In this document: in pieces, positions 29,529-37,943 of the stretch
How positions within the stretch are numbered: position 1 is the stretch's first letter
How the letters are laid out: the number at the start of each line of letters is the position of its first letter
Assembly: GCF_017498525.1 (NCBI RefSeq)
Contig: NZ_CP071796.1
Coordinates: forward strand, 1,550,001 to 1,614,000
Direction of reading: 5' to 3'
DNA from: Ottowia testudinis
GTDB lineage: Bacteria; Pseudomonadota; Gammaproteobacteria; Burkholderiales; Burkholderiaceae_C
DNA length: 64,000 nucleotides
Position numbers and translations under genes: made by a program
Notes under the pieces: generated by a model
Seen by the model: only the letters and a program-made list of their open reading frames with translations
Told to the model about the DNA's origin: nothing
Database searches by the model: none

Positions 29529-29631
29529 CGTCATTGCGGCGAAAGCCGGAATCCAGGAGGTGCCTGCCACCCATACGGCATCCTTTTGTGCTCGATACGT
29601 TGGATGGATTCCGGCTTTCGCCGCAATGACG
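29529..29631. repeat. Inverted repeat, family E (CGTCATTGCGGCGAAAGCCGG)
   Basis: Arms of 27 bp at 29529-29555 and 29605-29631 are perfect reverse complements around a 49-base loop. Same class as the element at 298-373. It lies in the 313-base gap between convergent fhs and the rhodanese, which otherwise holds only a decayed repeat A; it might help end transcription from both sides. Confidence 0.88.
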
Positions 29632-29725
29632 ATGGAAAGAGCAGTCACAGGGTTTCTGATGCCGCGCCTGAGATGGCGGGCTTGTCAAGTGATTCAACGT
29701 GTTGGCGCGCTCGCAGAAAGCCTAA

Positions 29726-29762
29726 CCAGCTATCAAAATAAAAGCGCTTGGCCGGCTTTGGC
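29726..29762 (-). repeat. Decayed repeat A copy
   Basis: On the minus strand, GGCCAAGCGC followed by TTTTATTTTGATAGCTGG. Only the edge motif and one arm-like block are recognisable. Confidence 0.4.
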
Positions 29763-29796
29763 GGCCACGCAAGCCCCCGCCCGCGACGCAATTGCC

Positions 29797-30201
29797 CTAC
29801 GGCTTGACCATCGGCCAGCCGCGCCGGGCCCATTCGCTCATGCCGCCATGCACGTAGCGCAGGTTGCGCCAACCGGCCTGCTTCAGCGCCTCGTGCGCGC
29901 GGCGCGAGCGGTTTTGCGTGTTGCAGATCAGCAGCACGGGCTGATCGCGCGGGATTTCGCTGGCGCGGCGCCCCAGCTGTGACATCGGCAGCAGGCGGGT
30001 GCCCGCGGCCACGCCGGTGGCGTGTTCATCCGGCTCGCGCAGATCGATCAAAACCGCCGCGCCCGATTCATGCAGGCGTCGGGCTTCGTCCAGCGTGGTG
30101 CTGTCGCCCGGCGACGGGCCTTGGGCCCAGGTGGGGCGAAGGCTGGCGAACGCGCTGGCGCAGGCCAGCAAGACGGCGGTGCGGCGGGTGACTTTTGGCA
30201 T
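29797..30201 (-). CDS. Exported rhodanese-like protein
   Basis: 134 residues. The start at 30201 (MPKVTRRTAVLLACASAFAS) gives a signal peptide with an RR pair, cut after about residue 26 (TWAQ). The mature part is a single rhodanese domain: AVLIDLREPDEHATGVAAG and the active-site loop LLICNTQNRSRRA with the catalytic Cys, then LRYVHGGMSEWARRGWP. Periplasmic rhodaneses move sulfane sulfur or act in thiol redox chemistry; the partner is unknown. Confidence 0.88.
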   Translation of the reverse strand: MPKVTRRTAVLLACASAFASLRPTWAQGPSPGDSTTLDEARRLHESGAAVLIDLREPDEHATGVAAGTRLLPMSQLGRRASEIPRDQPVLLICNTQNRSRRAHEALKQAGWRNLRYVHGGMSEWARRGWPMVKP

Positions 30202-30256
30202 TTTCAGGCTCCAGCGCTGTTGGATCAAGCGCAGACAGCTATCAAAATCACATCAA
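30202..30256 (-). repeat. Repeat A copy between the EF-G-like gene and the rhodanese
   Basis: On the minus strand: TTTTGATAGCTGTCTGCGC, then TTGATCCAACAGCGCTGGAGCC. The second arm has one or two changes. It reaches the rhodanese start codon. Confidence 0.85.
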
Positions 30257-32304
30257 TCTTCGTCCTGCACTTTGTGCTGGCTCGTCAGCTGCTGCTGCAC
30301 CTGCGGCGGCACCACCTCGTAATGCGACAGGGCGAGCGAATAGGCGCCCTGACCGGCCGTCAGGGCGTTCAGGCGCGTTTGGTAGTCGGCCAGCTCGGCC
30401 AGCGGCGCCTGGCCGATCACGGTGATCTGCCCTGGCTTGGCCGCGTCGGTGCCGCTGACCATGCCGCGCCGCGACGACAGATCGCCCGTGATGGCGCCCA
30501 CGGCGCTGTCGGGCGCGGTGATGTGCAGCCGCGCGATCGGCTCCAGCACCACCGGCCGGGCCTCGCGGATGGCGGCCTGGAAGGCGCGTTTGCCGGCGGT
30601 GACGAAGGCAATCTCCTTGCTGTCGACCGCGTGGTGCTTGCCGTCGTGCACGATCACGCGCACGTCCTGCACCGGGTAGCCGGCGATCACGCCTTCGGCC
30701 AGCGCCTCGCGCACGCCTTTTTCAACCGCTGGCATGAACTGGCCGGGAATGGTGCCGCCTTTCACCTGGTCGACGAACTCAAAGCCCGCGCCGCGCGGCA
30801 GTGGCTCCACGCGCAGGTGTACCTCGCCGAACTGCCCGGCGCCGCCCGACTGCTTCTTGTGGCGGTATTGGGCGGCCGCGTTCTGCGTGATGGTTTCGCG
30901 GTAGGCAATGCGCGGCGGGCGCGTGTCGACATCGAACTTGTGTACCTCGCGCAGGCGCTCCAGCAGCATGCGCAGGTGCAGCTCGCCCAGGCCATGGATC
31001 ACCGTCTCGTTGGTTTGCGCCACGTGTTCCAGACGCAGGCAAGGGTCTTCGGCCACCAGCTTTCCCAGGATTTCCCACATGCGCTGTTCATCGCCGCGCC
31101 GCTTGGGCGCGATGGCCACGCCATGCACCGGCACCGGAAAGGGCAGGGGCTTCAAGTGGATGTGGTCGTCCTCGGCCGCGTCGTGCAGCACGGCGTCGTA
31201 GTGCAACTCGTCGATCTTGGCCACGGCGCAGATGTCGCCCGGCCCGGCGCTTGGCGCCTCGACGTGCTGCTTGCCCTGCAGCAGGTACAGGTGCGCGACC
31301 TTGAACGGCTTGCGCCCATCGCCCACGTACAGCAGCGTGCCGGGCATGATGGTGCCCTGGTGCACGCGCACGTGGCCCAGCTTGCCGACGTAGGGGTCGA
31401 TGCTGATCTTGAACACCTGCGCCAGCACGTGCGCCGCCGGATCGGGCCGGGCATGCATCAGCGTGGCGCCATCGCCTTCGCCCTTGAAGAAGTCGGGCGG
31501 GTTGCCTTCGCTCGGGTTGGCCAGCACGTTGGCGATCACATCGAGCAGCTCCGCCACGCCAGCGCCGGTGCGCGCCGAAACAAATACCACCGGAATCAGA
31601 TGCCCCTCGCGCAGCGCCTGCTCCAGCGGCGCGTGCAGCTCGCGCGCGTCGATGTCGCCATCGCTCAGGTAGCGGTCGACAAAGTCGCCATCGACCTCGA
31701 CCACCTGCTCGACCAGCGCGCGGTGCGCGTCGGCCACGGCGCCGAAGTCGCTGTGGCCCTCCTTGTTGAAAAAGCAGTCCACCACCCGCGTGGCCCCGGC
31801 GTCGGGCAGGTTGAGCGGCAGGCATTGCTTGCCGAAGCGGGCCTGGATGTCGGCCAGCAGCGCTGGCAGGTCGGCGCCCTCGGCGTCGATCTTGTTGACG
31901 ATGATCAGGCGGTCCAGCCCCTGTTCGGCCGCGTAGTCCATCATGCGCTGCGCGAACGGCTCGACGCCGGCGGCGGCGCTGACGACGATGGCGGCGGTTT
32001 CCACCGCTTCCAGCGCCGGCAGGCTCTGGCCCAGGAAGTCGGGCGCGCCGGGGGTGTCGATCAGGTGGATGCGGCAGCCGCCATGCGCCAAATGCATCAC
32101 GGCCGATTGCAGCGAATGGCCGGCCTTGATCTCCAGCGCGTCGTGGTCGCTGACGGTATTGCCGCGCTCCACGCTGCCCGGCGCGCCGATGGCGCCGCTG
32201 TGGTGCAGCAGGGCTTCGGCCAGCGTGGTCTTGCCGGCGGCGGCGGCCCCAACCAGGGCCAGGGTGCGGATGTGTTCGACGGTGGGGGTGGCGGTGGCGG
32301 GCAC
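30253..32304 (-). CDS. Elongation factor G-like GTPase (FusA2-type paralogue)
   Basis: 683 residues from a GTG at 32304 preceded by AAGGAG, which gives the best start. Domain order follows EF-G: G domain with LALVGAAAAGKTTLAEALL (G1), HLIDTPGAPDF (G3) and IIVNKIDAEG (G4), then domains II-V (QSGGAGQFGEVHLRVEPL is domain IV). G1 differs from true EF-G (usually GHIDAGKT) and the RGITI switch segment is replaced by RGNTVSDHDALEIKAG. These traits fit the EF-G-like paralogues of unclear function that coexist with the essential fusA. Confidence 0.88.
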   Translation of the reverse strand: MPATATPTVEHIRTLALVGAAAAGKTTLAEALLHHSGAIGAPGSVERGNTVSDHDALEIKAGHSLQSAVMHLAHGGCRIHLIDTPGAPDFLGQSLPALEAVETAAIVVSAAAGVEPFAQRMMDYAAEQGLDRLIIVNKIDAEGADLPALLADIQARFGKQCLPLNLPDAGATRVVDCFFNKEGHSDFGAVADAHRALVEQVVEVDGDFVDRYLSDGDIDARELHAPLEQALREGHLIPVVFVSARTGAGVAELLDVIANVLANPSEGNPPDFFKGEGDGATLMHARPDPAAHVLAQVFKISIDPYVGKLGHVRVHQGTIMPGTLLYVGDGRKPFKVAHLYLLQGKQHVEAPSAGPGDICAVAKIDELHYDAVLHDAAEDDHIHLKPLPFPVPVHGVAIAPKRRGDEQRMWEILGKLVAEDPCLRLEHVAQTNETVIHGLGELHLRMLLERLREVHKFDVDTRPPRIAYRETITQNAAAQYRHKKQSGGAGQFGEVHLRVEPLPRGAGFEFVDQVKGGTIPGQFMPAVEKGVREALAEGVIAGYPVQDVRVIVHDGKHHAVDSKEIAFVTAGKRAFQAAIREARPVVLEPIARLHITAPDSAVGAITGDLSSRRGMVSGTDAAKPGQITVIGQAPLAELADYQTRLNALTAGQGAYSLALSHYEVVPPQVQQQLTSQHKVQDED

Positions 32305-32402
32305 TTGAATTCTCCTTGTGGCTGGCAGCGTAGAACGGCGGCGGCGCCAGCACAAGGCCCGTTTGCGGATTTGTTGACTTGCGGCAGTGCCAGAATGGGC
32401 GC

Positions 32403-33014
32403 ATGAACGACGCTGTGGTCACCCCCGCCGACGTGCTGCGCTTCTGGCTCGGCGCGTATCCGCTCGATGCCGCCGCCATGCAGCGCGTGCAGGCGCAGTG
32501 GTTCCGCAAGAATGAGGCGTTCGATGCCGAGCTGCGGCACCGCTTCGGGCCGACCCTGGCCGCCGCGCTGGCCGGTCAACTGAACGCTTGGGCCAACAAC
32601 GCCGACGGTTGGCTGGCGCTGCTCGTCGTGCTGGATCAGTTCACGCGCAACGCCTTTCGCGGCCAGCCCGGCAGCTTCGCGGGCGATGCGCGGGCCCTGG
32701 CCGTGGCGCAGGCGGGCATCGCGCGCGGCGACGATCAGCACCTGCCGCCCCTGGCCCGCATCTTTTGCTACCTGCCGCTGGAGCATGCCGAAAACGCCGA
32801 TGACCAAGCGCGCAGCGTGGCGCTGTTCACTGCCTTGCGCGATGCGCCCGACGCCCTTCCGAAGCCGTTTTTCGACGGCACGCTGGACTACGCGCGCAAG
32901 CACCAGGATGTGATCAGGCGCTTTGGGCGCTTTCCGCACCGCAACGCCATTCTGGGCCGCGCCAGCACCGCCGATGAGCGAGCCTATCTGGCGCAGCCGG
33001 GTGCGGGGTTTTGA
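32403..33014 (+). CDS. DUF924 family protein
   Basis: 203 residues. The opening TPADVLRFWLGAYPLDAA, WFRKNEAFDAELRHRFG, LLVVLDQFTRNAFRG and the closing GRFPHRNAILGR are the conserved DUF924 blocks. The family folds as an all-helical TPR-like bundle and has no established activity. It starts about 100 bp from the divergent EF-G-like gene. Confidence 0.88.
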   Translation: MNDAVVTPADVLRFWLGAYPLDAAAMQRVQAQWFRKNEAFDAELRHRFGPTLAAALAGQLNAWANNADGWLALLVVLDQFTRNAFRGQPGSFAGDARALAVAQAGIARGDDQHLPPLARIFCYLPLEHAENADDQARSVALFTALRDAPDALPKPFFDGTLDYARKHQDVIRRFGRFPHRNAILGRASTADERAYLAQPGAGF

Positions 33015-33027
33015 CGTGCAGGTGCCG

Positions 33028-33097
33028 GATTTTGAATGAAAATCACGGCGAGTCGTGGTCAATCAAGCGCGAGCAGCTACTGAAAAAATAGCAATCA
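33028..33097 (-). repeat. Repeat A copy at the 3' end of a small gene
   Basis: On the minus strand: GATTGCTATTTTTTCAGTAGC, GCTCGCGCTTGATTG, ACCACGACTCGCC and a TTCATTCAAAAT end. It carries the CCACGACTCG variant also seen at 901-966 and 61366-61415. Its first bases hold the TGA of the 33095-33325 gene. Confidence 0.8.
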
Positions 33098-33325
33098 CCG
33101 CACGGGTTCGAGCCGCACCAGCCATTCGGCCTCGCCCAGATCGGCTCCCGCGTTGCAGTGGCGCGAGACCACGCGATACACCCGGTTGCGGTGGTTGGGA
33201 AAGCTCACCGTGTCGCCCACGCCCAGCGCGCACGGGGCGATGTCGGTGTCGGGCGTGGGCAGCAGGCCCGTGGTGGTGCGAAAGCCCGGGGTGTCCTGGT
33301 CAATGTAGAACGAGATGACGCTCAT
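33095..33325 (-). CDS. Small conserved-looking protein of unknown function
   Basis: 76 residues starting MSVISFYIDQDTPGFRTTTG after an AGGAGA ribosome site. It continues LGVGDTVSFPNHRNRVYRVVSRHC and ends EWLVRLEPVR, which reads like a compact beta-rich domain. No signal peptide or membrane segment. Codon use matches the neighbours. It lies just downstream of the RNase II-type gene on the same strand with a 61-bp gap and could share its transcript. I do not recognise a family. Its stop codon lies in a repeat A copy. Confidence 0.6.
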   Translation of the reverse strand: MSVISFYIDQDTPGFRTTTGLLPTPDTDIAPCALGVGDTVSFPNHRNRVYRVVSRHCNAGADLGEAEWLVRLEPVR

Positions 33326-33386
33326 GCCGGTCTCCTGTGCGTTTGGCGCATTGTGCAGGCCGCGCCGTGCTTTGGCGAGCGGTGGC

Positions 33387-34865
33387 TCAACCCAGCATCT
33401 CGAAATCGATGAAGCCACGCTCGACGCTGGTCGACAGCAGCTTGGCGCGCACCTTGTCGCCCACCTGCACCGCGCGCCCGCGTGCCACCAGCAGTTTGCC
33501 CTCGGCCGGCGGGTTGAAGATGCGCACCCAGATGTTGCCTTTCGATACACCCGTGACCACGCCGTCGAACACGTCACCGATGCGCGATTCGAGCAACATC
33601 GCCGCCTCGGACTTGCGCAGCTGGCGTTCGACCTTGTTGGCCGAGTCTTCCTGCCGGGTGCAGTGGTTGGCGAGGAATTCCAGTTCGGTGTGCGAGTAGG
33701 GCGCCGCCGCGTCGGCCAGCGCGGCCTTGATCAGGCGGCTGGTGATCAGGTCTGGGTAGCGGCGATTGGGCGCCGTGCTGTGCGAATAGTCGCGCACCGC
33801 CAGGCCGAAGTGGCCGATGGCCGGGCCGCCCGGGCGCTCGACCACGTATTCGCCGCGCCCCATCAGCTTGACGATGACCAGCGACAGATCCGGAAAGCGC
33901 AGCGGGTCGCGCTGGCGCTCGGCCGCCAGAAACTGCTCCAGCGCTGCCGAGTTGGGGTCGGGCGGCAGCTGCCAGCCGCGCTCGGCCGCCACTTCGGCGA
34001 TGCGCGCCCAGCGCTCGGGCGACTTGACGACGCGGCGGATCGATGCGCGCTTCTTGCCGGCCAGAAAGCGCGCGGTGACGCCATTGGTGGCGACCATGAA
34101 TTCCTCGATCAGCTGGCGCGCGCGGTTTTGCACCTGCTGGCGAATGGCGACCACCTGGTCGCCCTCGAATTCGGCGCGTGGCTGGAAGGTCTGGAACTCC
34201 AGCGAGCCCTGCTCGCGCCGGCGCGCGCGCAGCTGCTGCGCCACCGAATCCTGGGTGCGCAGCTGCTCGTCCATGCCCGCCACGCGGTCGGCGGCTTCGG
34301 GCAGGGGCCCGTTGCCCTCGATCCAGGCGGCCACGCCGTCGTAGGCCAGCTTGGCCTTGTTGTGCACGCGCGCGCGCGTGATGTGGCTGCGCGCCAGCGT
34401 GCCGTCGGGCGCGAACACCATGTCGGTCACGGTGGCGATGCGCTCTTCATGCGGGTTGAGCGAGGTGAGGTCGGTGGAGAGCTTCTCGGGCAGCATCGGA
34501 AAGATGCGCGCCGAGGTGTACACGCTGGTGGTGTTGATCTGCGCGTGGCGGTCGATCGGCGTGTCCTTGGCGACGAGCGTGTCCACGTCGGCAATGGCGA
34601 CCATGATCCTGACGTGGCCACCTTCCAGCACCTCGCTCACCGTGATCTGGTCGAGATCGCGCGAATCGTCGTTGTCGATCGAGCACCACAGCAGCCCGGT
34701 CATGTCGACAACGCCGGCGCCGTCCTCTTCGCTCGGGCCGTCGATGGTCTTGAGTTGCTCGAGGGCGGGCTTGGGAAACTCCGGCTCCAGCCCGCGCTCG
34801 CGCATGGCGGCTACGGCCAGGTCGGCCAGCTCCTGTTTCTGGTGGGAGTGCAGTTTGTTGTTCAT
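33387..34865 (-). CDS. RNase II/RNR-family exoribonuclease
   Basis: 492 residues. The RNB catalytic domain is clear: CSIDNDDSRDLDQITV at about residue 60 holds the metal-binding acidic residues, ARIFPMLPEKLSTDLTSLNP, EFMVATNGVTARFL, HFGLAVRDYSHSTAPNRRYPDL split over about residues 370-395. A short S1-like domain follows (VFDGVVTGVSKGNIWVRIF). It is shorter than RNase II or R and lacks their N-terminal cold-shock domains, a form frequent in beta-proteobacteria. Predicted to degrade RNA 3' to 5'. Confidence 0.9.
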   Translation of the reverse strand: MNNKLHSHQKQELADLAVAAMRERGLEPEFPKPALEQLKTIDGPSEEDGAGVVDMTGLLWCSIDNDDSRDLDQITVSEVLEGGHVRIMVAIADVDTLVAKDTPIDRHAQINTTSVYTSARIFPMLPEKLSTDLTSLNPHEERIATVTDMVFAPDGTLARSHITRARVHNKAKLAYDGVAAWIEGNGPLPEAADRVAGMDEQLRTQDSVAQQLRARRREQGSLEFQTFQPRAEFEGDQVVAIRQQVQNRARQLIEEFMVATNGVTARFLAGKKRASIRRVVKSPERWARIAEVAAERGWQLPPDPNSAALEQFLAAERQRDPLRFPDLSLVIVKLMGRGEYVVERPGGPAIGHFGLAVRDYSHSTAPNRRYPDLITSRLIKAALADAAAPYSHTELEFLANHCTRQEDSANKVERQLRKSEAAMLLESRIGDVFDGVVTGVSKGNIWVRIFNPPAEGKLLVARGRAVQVGDKVRAKLLSTSVERGFIDFEMLG

Positions 34866-34905
34866 GGGGCGGTTTGTGGTGCGGACCCATCATAGCCAGC
34901 ACGCG

Positions 34906-35106
34906 TTAACGCGCTGGCGTGACTTGTGCCGTGATGATCTGCTCGAAGCGCACCGCCATGCCCTTGGCCGGCTCGCCGCCGCGAAAATCGCGCAGGTGGA
35001 GGAGGGTGCGGCGCGCACCGTTGCCGCTGGCGATGCAGCCGAAGCCGCGCGCAGCGCCTCAGCGGACGATTTCGACCTGCCGGTTCATGAGGAGCGAGGC
35101 AGGCAT
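34906..35106 (-). pseudogene. Cold-shock-domain protein gene interrupted by an in-frame TGA
   Basis: Read from ATG at 35106 (or 35088) to TAA at 34906, the frame gives MNRQVEIVR, a TGA at 35059-35061, then GAARGFGCIASGNGARRTLL, HLRDFRGGEPAKGMAVRFEQ and IITAQVTPAR. The second part resembles the CspA fold (KGFGFI, a His-containing strand, G-x-x-V-xF-E). The TGA falls where cold-shock domains usually have Trp (VRW or VKW), so a TGG to TGA change is the simplest reading. A sequencing error or a downstream alternative start cannot be excluded. Confidence 0.55.
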
Positions 35107-35109
35107 GAG

Positions 35110-35162
35110 CCAAAAATGCCGCTGGCGCTTTATTTTCAAGCGCGAGCAGCTCTTATTTTGAG
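35110..35162 (-). repeat. Repeat A copy over the CoA-transferase stop codon
   Basis: On the minus strand: CTCAAAATAAGAGCTGCTCG, then CGCTTGAAAATAAAGCGCCAGCGG. The TAA that ends the CoA-transferase gene is part of the element's 5' edge. Confidence 0.85.
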
Positions 35163-36061
35163 AGCGTGCAAAGAGGAATGTCGTGCCGATCGGCCAACTG
35201 GTCGAGCTGCCGGCGCGTCTTGGTCAGTGCCCAGGCGGCGATGGCTTCGCGCGCTTGCGGGGCAAACGGGGCGCGGGCATCGGGCTCGGGCAGCCCGGCC
35301 ACGGCGAACAGGGCGCGGGCAAAGTGCGGCTCCAGCGCGGCGATGGCCACTCGGCCGTCCTTGCATGGGTACACGCGGTAACCGGCGTGCGCGCCGCCCA
35401 CGGCGCCGCTGGCCAGCGTCAGGCCCCAGGTCCGCGGCAGCGCCAGCCATTCAGCCGCGCTCGACAGCGCCACCTGCCGGTGCTGGCCGCGGCCAGAGGC
35501 GCGCGCCTGCATCAGCGCGGACAGCGCTGCTTCGCTGGCCATCAAAGCGCCGGCCATGTCGGCCAGCAGAGAGGGGGGCAGTTCGGTGCCTGTCACCAGG
35601 CCGGCCTCGGCCAGGTAGGTCAGATCGTGCCCAGGCTCATCGGCCCGCTCGCCCGGCGCGCCGACGATCTCGACCATCGACAGGTGCGGATGGCTGCGGC
35701 GCAGCGCCTTCCATTCCAGCCCCAGCTTGGCCAGCGCGGAAGGGCGAAACGAGGTCATCAGCAAGTCGGCCCGCAGCAACTCGCGCCCCAGTTGCGTTTG
35801 GCCGCGCTCGGTCTTCAAGTCTATTTGCACCACGCGCACGCTCTCGTGCATCACGTTGTAGGCGCCGATGTCGTACTGGCCCATCGGGTCGCCGCTGATG
35901 GGGCGGCCCGAGGCCATGGCGCCGGGGCCGGGCGGCTCGACCTTGAGGCAGCGCGCACCCATGGCCGCCAGGCGCATCAGCGCGGCGGGGCCGGGCAGGT
36001 TGAGCGCGAGGCTGACGATGCGGGTGCCGGTGAGCGGCTTGGCGGAAGCGCGTGTGGCCAT
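35153..36061 (-). CDS. CaiB/BaiF-family CoA-transferase, short form
   Basis: 302 residues, shorter than the usual 370-400 of this family. Visible parts are GTRIVSLALNLPGPAALMRL, LAAMGARCLKVEPPGPG, VQIDLKTERGQ, LLRADLLMTSFRPSALAKLG and GHDLTYLAEAGL. The normal catalytic Asp region is recognisable in the DLTYLA block. The C-terminus stops at KTRRQLDQLADRHDIPLCTLSK, where a repeat A copy supplies the stop. It could be a natural short group or a truncation by the repeat. Substrate unknown. Confidence 0.8.
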   Translation of the reverse strand: MATRASAKPLTGTRIVSLALNLPGPAALMRLAAMGARCLKVEPPGPGAMASGRPISGDPMGQYDIGAYNVMHESVRVVQIDLKTERGQTQLGRELLRADLLMTSFRPSALAKLGLEWKALRRSHPHLSMVEIVGAPGERADEPGHDLTYLAEAGLVTGTELPPSLLADMAGALMASEAALSALMQARASGRGQHRQVALSSAAEWLALPRTWGLTLASGAVGGAHAGYRVYPCKDGRVAIAALEPHFARALFAVAGLPEPDARAPFAPQAREAIAAWALTKTRRQLDQLADRHDIPLCTLSK

Positions 36062-36073
36062 GATGGATGATGA

Positions 36074-36128
36074 CTATGAAATGAATAGCTGGCCGCGCAG
36101 AGCGGGTGCGCGTGAAACGCCAATTTAA
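36074..36128 (+). repeat. Repeat A copy upstream of the CoA-transferase
   Basis: ATGAATAGCTGGCCGCGC with a shortened AGAGCGGGTGCGCG hairpin and a CAATTT end. The 311-base gap at 36062-36372 holds only this and a family B element. Confidence 0.65.
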
Positions 36129-36204
36129 CCCATGTGTTCGGCGGAGCGACCGCCCTGTGCGGGGGTCACATGTTTGTAGGCCGCAGCAACGCCCACAGCC
36201 GGCA

Positions 36205-36345
36205 TGCGCAGGTCGCGAAGATTACGCGAAGGACGCGAAAAAAATCCAGCGAGAGGGGTGGCTCTGACTTCTTCGCAGGAGGCGCGGAAGCCGGGGAAAA
36301 TGGTCTTCTCCGCGTCTGTTGCGACACCTCTTCGCGCTCTCGTTC
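36205..36345. repeat. Repeat family B copy
   Basis: GTCGCGAAGATTACGCGAAGG and ACGCGAAAAAAATCC on the left, TTCTCCGCGTCTGTTGCGAC and CTCTTCGCGCTC on the right. An imperfect long inverted repeat downstream of livF. Confidence 0.65.
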
Positions 36346-36372
36346 AAGGATTTCCGTGCCACGCGCGCGGGT

Positions 36373-37182
36373 TCACACCCCCAGATGCTGCGTCAGCAAC
36401 TCCGGCTGCGCGCGCAGGGCTTCGGACGTGCCCTCGAACACCACCTCGCCCTTGACCAGGATGACGTTGCGATCGGTCACCTGCGTCACGTGGCGCCAGT
36501 TCTTGTCGACGATGACGCTGCTGATGCCGGTCTGGCGGATCACGTCGCAGATGCGCCAGATCTCGCGCGCGATCAGCGGCGCCAGGCCTTCGGTGGCCTC
36601 GTCCAGGATCAGCACGTCAGGGTTGGTCATCAGCGCACGGCCGATGGTGAGCATCTGCTGCTCGCCGCCCGACAGTTGCTGGCCGCCGTGGTTCAGGCGT
36701 TCGGCCAGGCGCGGGAAGGTGTCCAGCACGCGCTCGTACGTCCAGTCGCGCTGGCCGCGCGTGCCGGCGCGGGCGGCCATCTTCAGGTTTTCGACCACGC
36801 TGAGGTTGCCGAAGATGCCGCGCCCCTCGGGCACGTAGGCCACGCCCAGTTGCGCGATTTCGTAGGGCGCGCGGCCCGTCATAGGTTTGCCCATCACCAG
36901 CACGCCGCCGCGGCGCGGCTTGACCAGGCCCATGATGGACTTGAGCAGCGTGCTCTTGCCCATGCCGTTGCGGCCCATCAGGCCAATCGTCTCGCCGCGC
37001 CGCACAGAGAAGTTGACGCCTTTCAGGATGTGGCTGGCGCCGTAGTAGGTGTGCATGTCGATGGCGTGGATCAGCAGGTCGGCGTCGTAGCCGTGGCCGG
37101 CCGTGGGCGCGGTGTTGCGCGAGCGCGGCGCCAGCGGGTCGTTGGGGTCGTCGGGCAGGTTGGCGTTGGCGTGCGTGGCCAT
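36373..37182 (-). CDS. livF: Branched-chain amino-acid-type ABC transporter ATP-binding protein LivF
   Basis: 269 residues. Cytoplasmic ATPase subunit. Walker A GRNGMGKSTLLKSI, signature LSGGEQQMLTIGRAL, Walker B DVLILDEATEGLAP and the H-loop region (SSVIVDKNW) are present. It has an N-terminal extension of about 30 residues (ANLPDDPNDPLAPRSRN) before the first strand, longer than usual. It is the last gene of a livH-M-G-F run and touches the stop of livG. Confidence 0.93.
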   Translation of the reverse strand: MATHANANLPDDPNDPLAPRSRNTAPTAGHGYDADLLIHAIDMHTYYGASHILKGVNFSVRRGETIGLMGRNGMGKSTLLKSIMGLVKPRRGGVLVMGKPMTGRAPYEIAQLGVAYVPEGRGIFGNLSVVENLKMAARAGTRGQRDWTYERVLDTFPRLAERLNHGGQQLSGGEQQMLTIGRALMTNPDVLILDEATEGLAPLIAREIWRICDVIRQTGISSVIVDKNWRHVTQVTDRNVILVKGEVVFEGTSEALRAQPELLTQHLGV

Positions 37183-37943
37183 CAGTGATCCTCCCCGAGG
37201 TACGCCGCCTGCACGCTGCGGTCGGCGCGGATGGCGGCGGGTTCGCCGCTGGCGATCACGGTGCCGTTGACCATCACCGTCAAGTGGTCGGCCAGCGCGA
37301 AGATGGCGTCGATGTCGTGCTCGACCAGCATCATGGCGTGGTGGGTTTTAAGGCGCAGCAGCAGCTCGACCATGCGCTCGGCCTCTGCCACGCCCATCCC
37401 CGCCAGCGGCTCGTCGAGCAGCAGCACCTGCGGGTTGGTGGCCAGCGTCATGGCGATCTCCAGCTGGCGCTGCTCGCCGTGGCTGGCGGCGCCCGCGATG
37501 AAGTCACGGCGGGCGGTGAGGCCCGCCAGTTCCAGTGCCTGCTCGGCGCGCTGGTTCACGGCGGCGTCGGCGCGAGCGCTTTGCAGCCAGCGCAGCGGGT
37601 TGAAGGGCTGCTGCGCGGCGCGCGATTGCGCGGCCAGGCGCACGTTCTCCCACACCGTGAAGGGCAGGAAGATGTTGGTCTTCTGGTAGCTGCGGCCGAG
37701 GCCCCGGCGCGAAATCTGCTCGGGCGACGCGGTGGTGATCTCGTGCGCGCCCAGCGTGATGCTGCCCGACGTGGGCGGCAAGTCGCCCGACAACAGGTTG
37801 GTCAGGGTTGACTTGCCGGCGCCGTTGGGCCCGATGACGCAGTGGATGCGCTGGCGCCACAGGTCGACCGACACGTCGTTGACGGCGGCCAGGCCGCCGA
37901 ATTTCTTGGTCAGGTTCCTGGCGCTGAGGAGGACTTCACTCAT
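37182..37943 (-). CDS. livG: Branched-chain amino-acid-type ABC transporter ATP-binding protein LivG
   Basis: 253 residues. Walker A GPNGAGKSTLTNLLSG, the LivG-typical RRGLGRSYQKTNIF, signature SHGEQRQLEIAMTLA, Walker B VLLLDEPLAGMG and the switch LVEHDIDAIFALADHLTVM. It pairs with LivF to drive transport. It overlaps livM by 8 bp and livF by 1 bp, so it is part of one operon. Confidence 0.95.
   Translation of the reverse strand: MSEVLLSARNLTKKFGGLAAVNDVSVDLWRQRIHCVIGPNGAGKSTLTNLLSGDLPPTSGSITLGAHEITTASPEQISRRGLGRSYQKTNIFLPFTVWENVRLAAQSRAAQQPFNPLRWLQSARADAAVNQRAEQALELAGLTARRDFIAGAASHGEQRQLEIAMTLATNPQVLLLDEPLAGMGVAEAERMVELLLRLKTHHAMMLVEHDIDAIFALADHLTVMVNGTVIASGEPAAIRADRSVQAAYLGEDH

Noticed and set aside
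30022-32406. A 794-residue open frame on the plus strand opposite the EF-G-like gene
   Set aside because: It is a shadow of a well-supported GTPase gene, with a low-complexity product and no ribosome site.
35059-35061. The in-frame TGA as a selenocysteine codon, given selD in the window
   Set aside because: The position matches a conserved Trp of cold-shock domains rather than a catalytic Cys, I see no clear selenocysteine hairpin after it, and no selA or selB is visible. A nonsense change is simpler.
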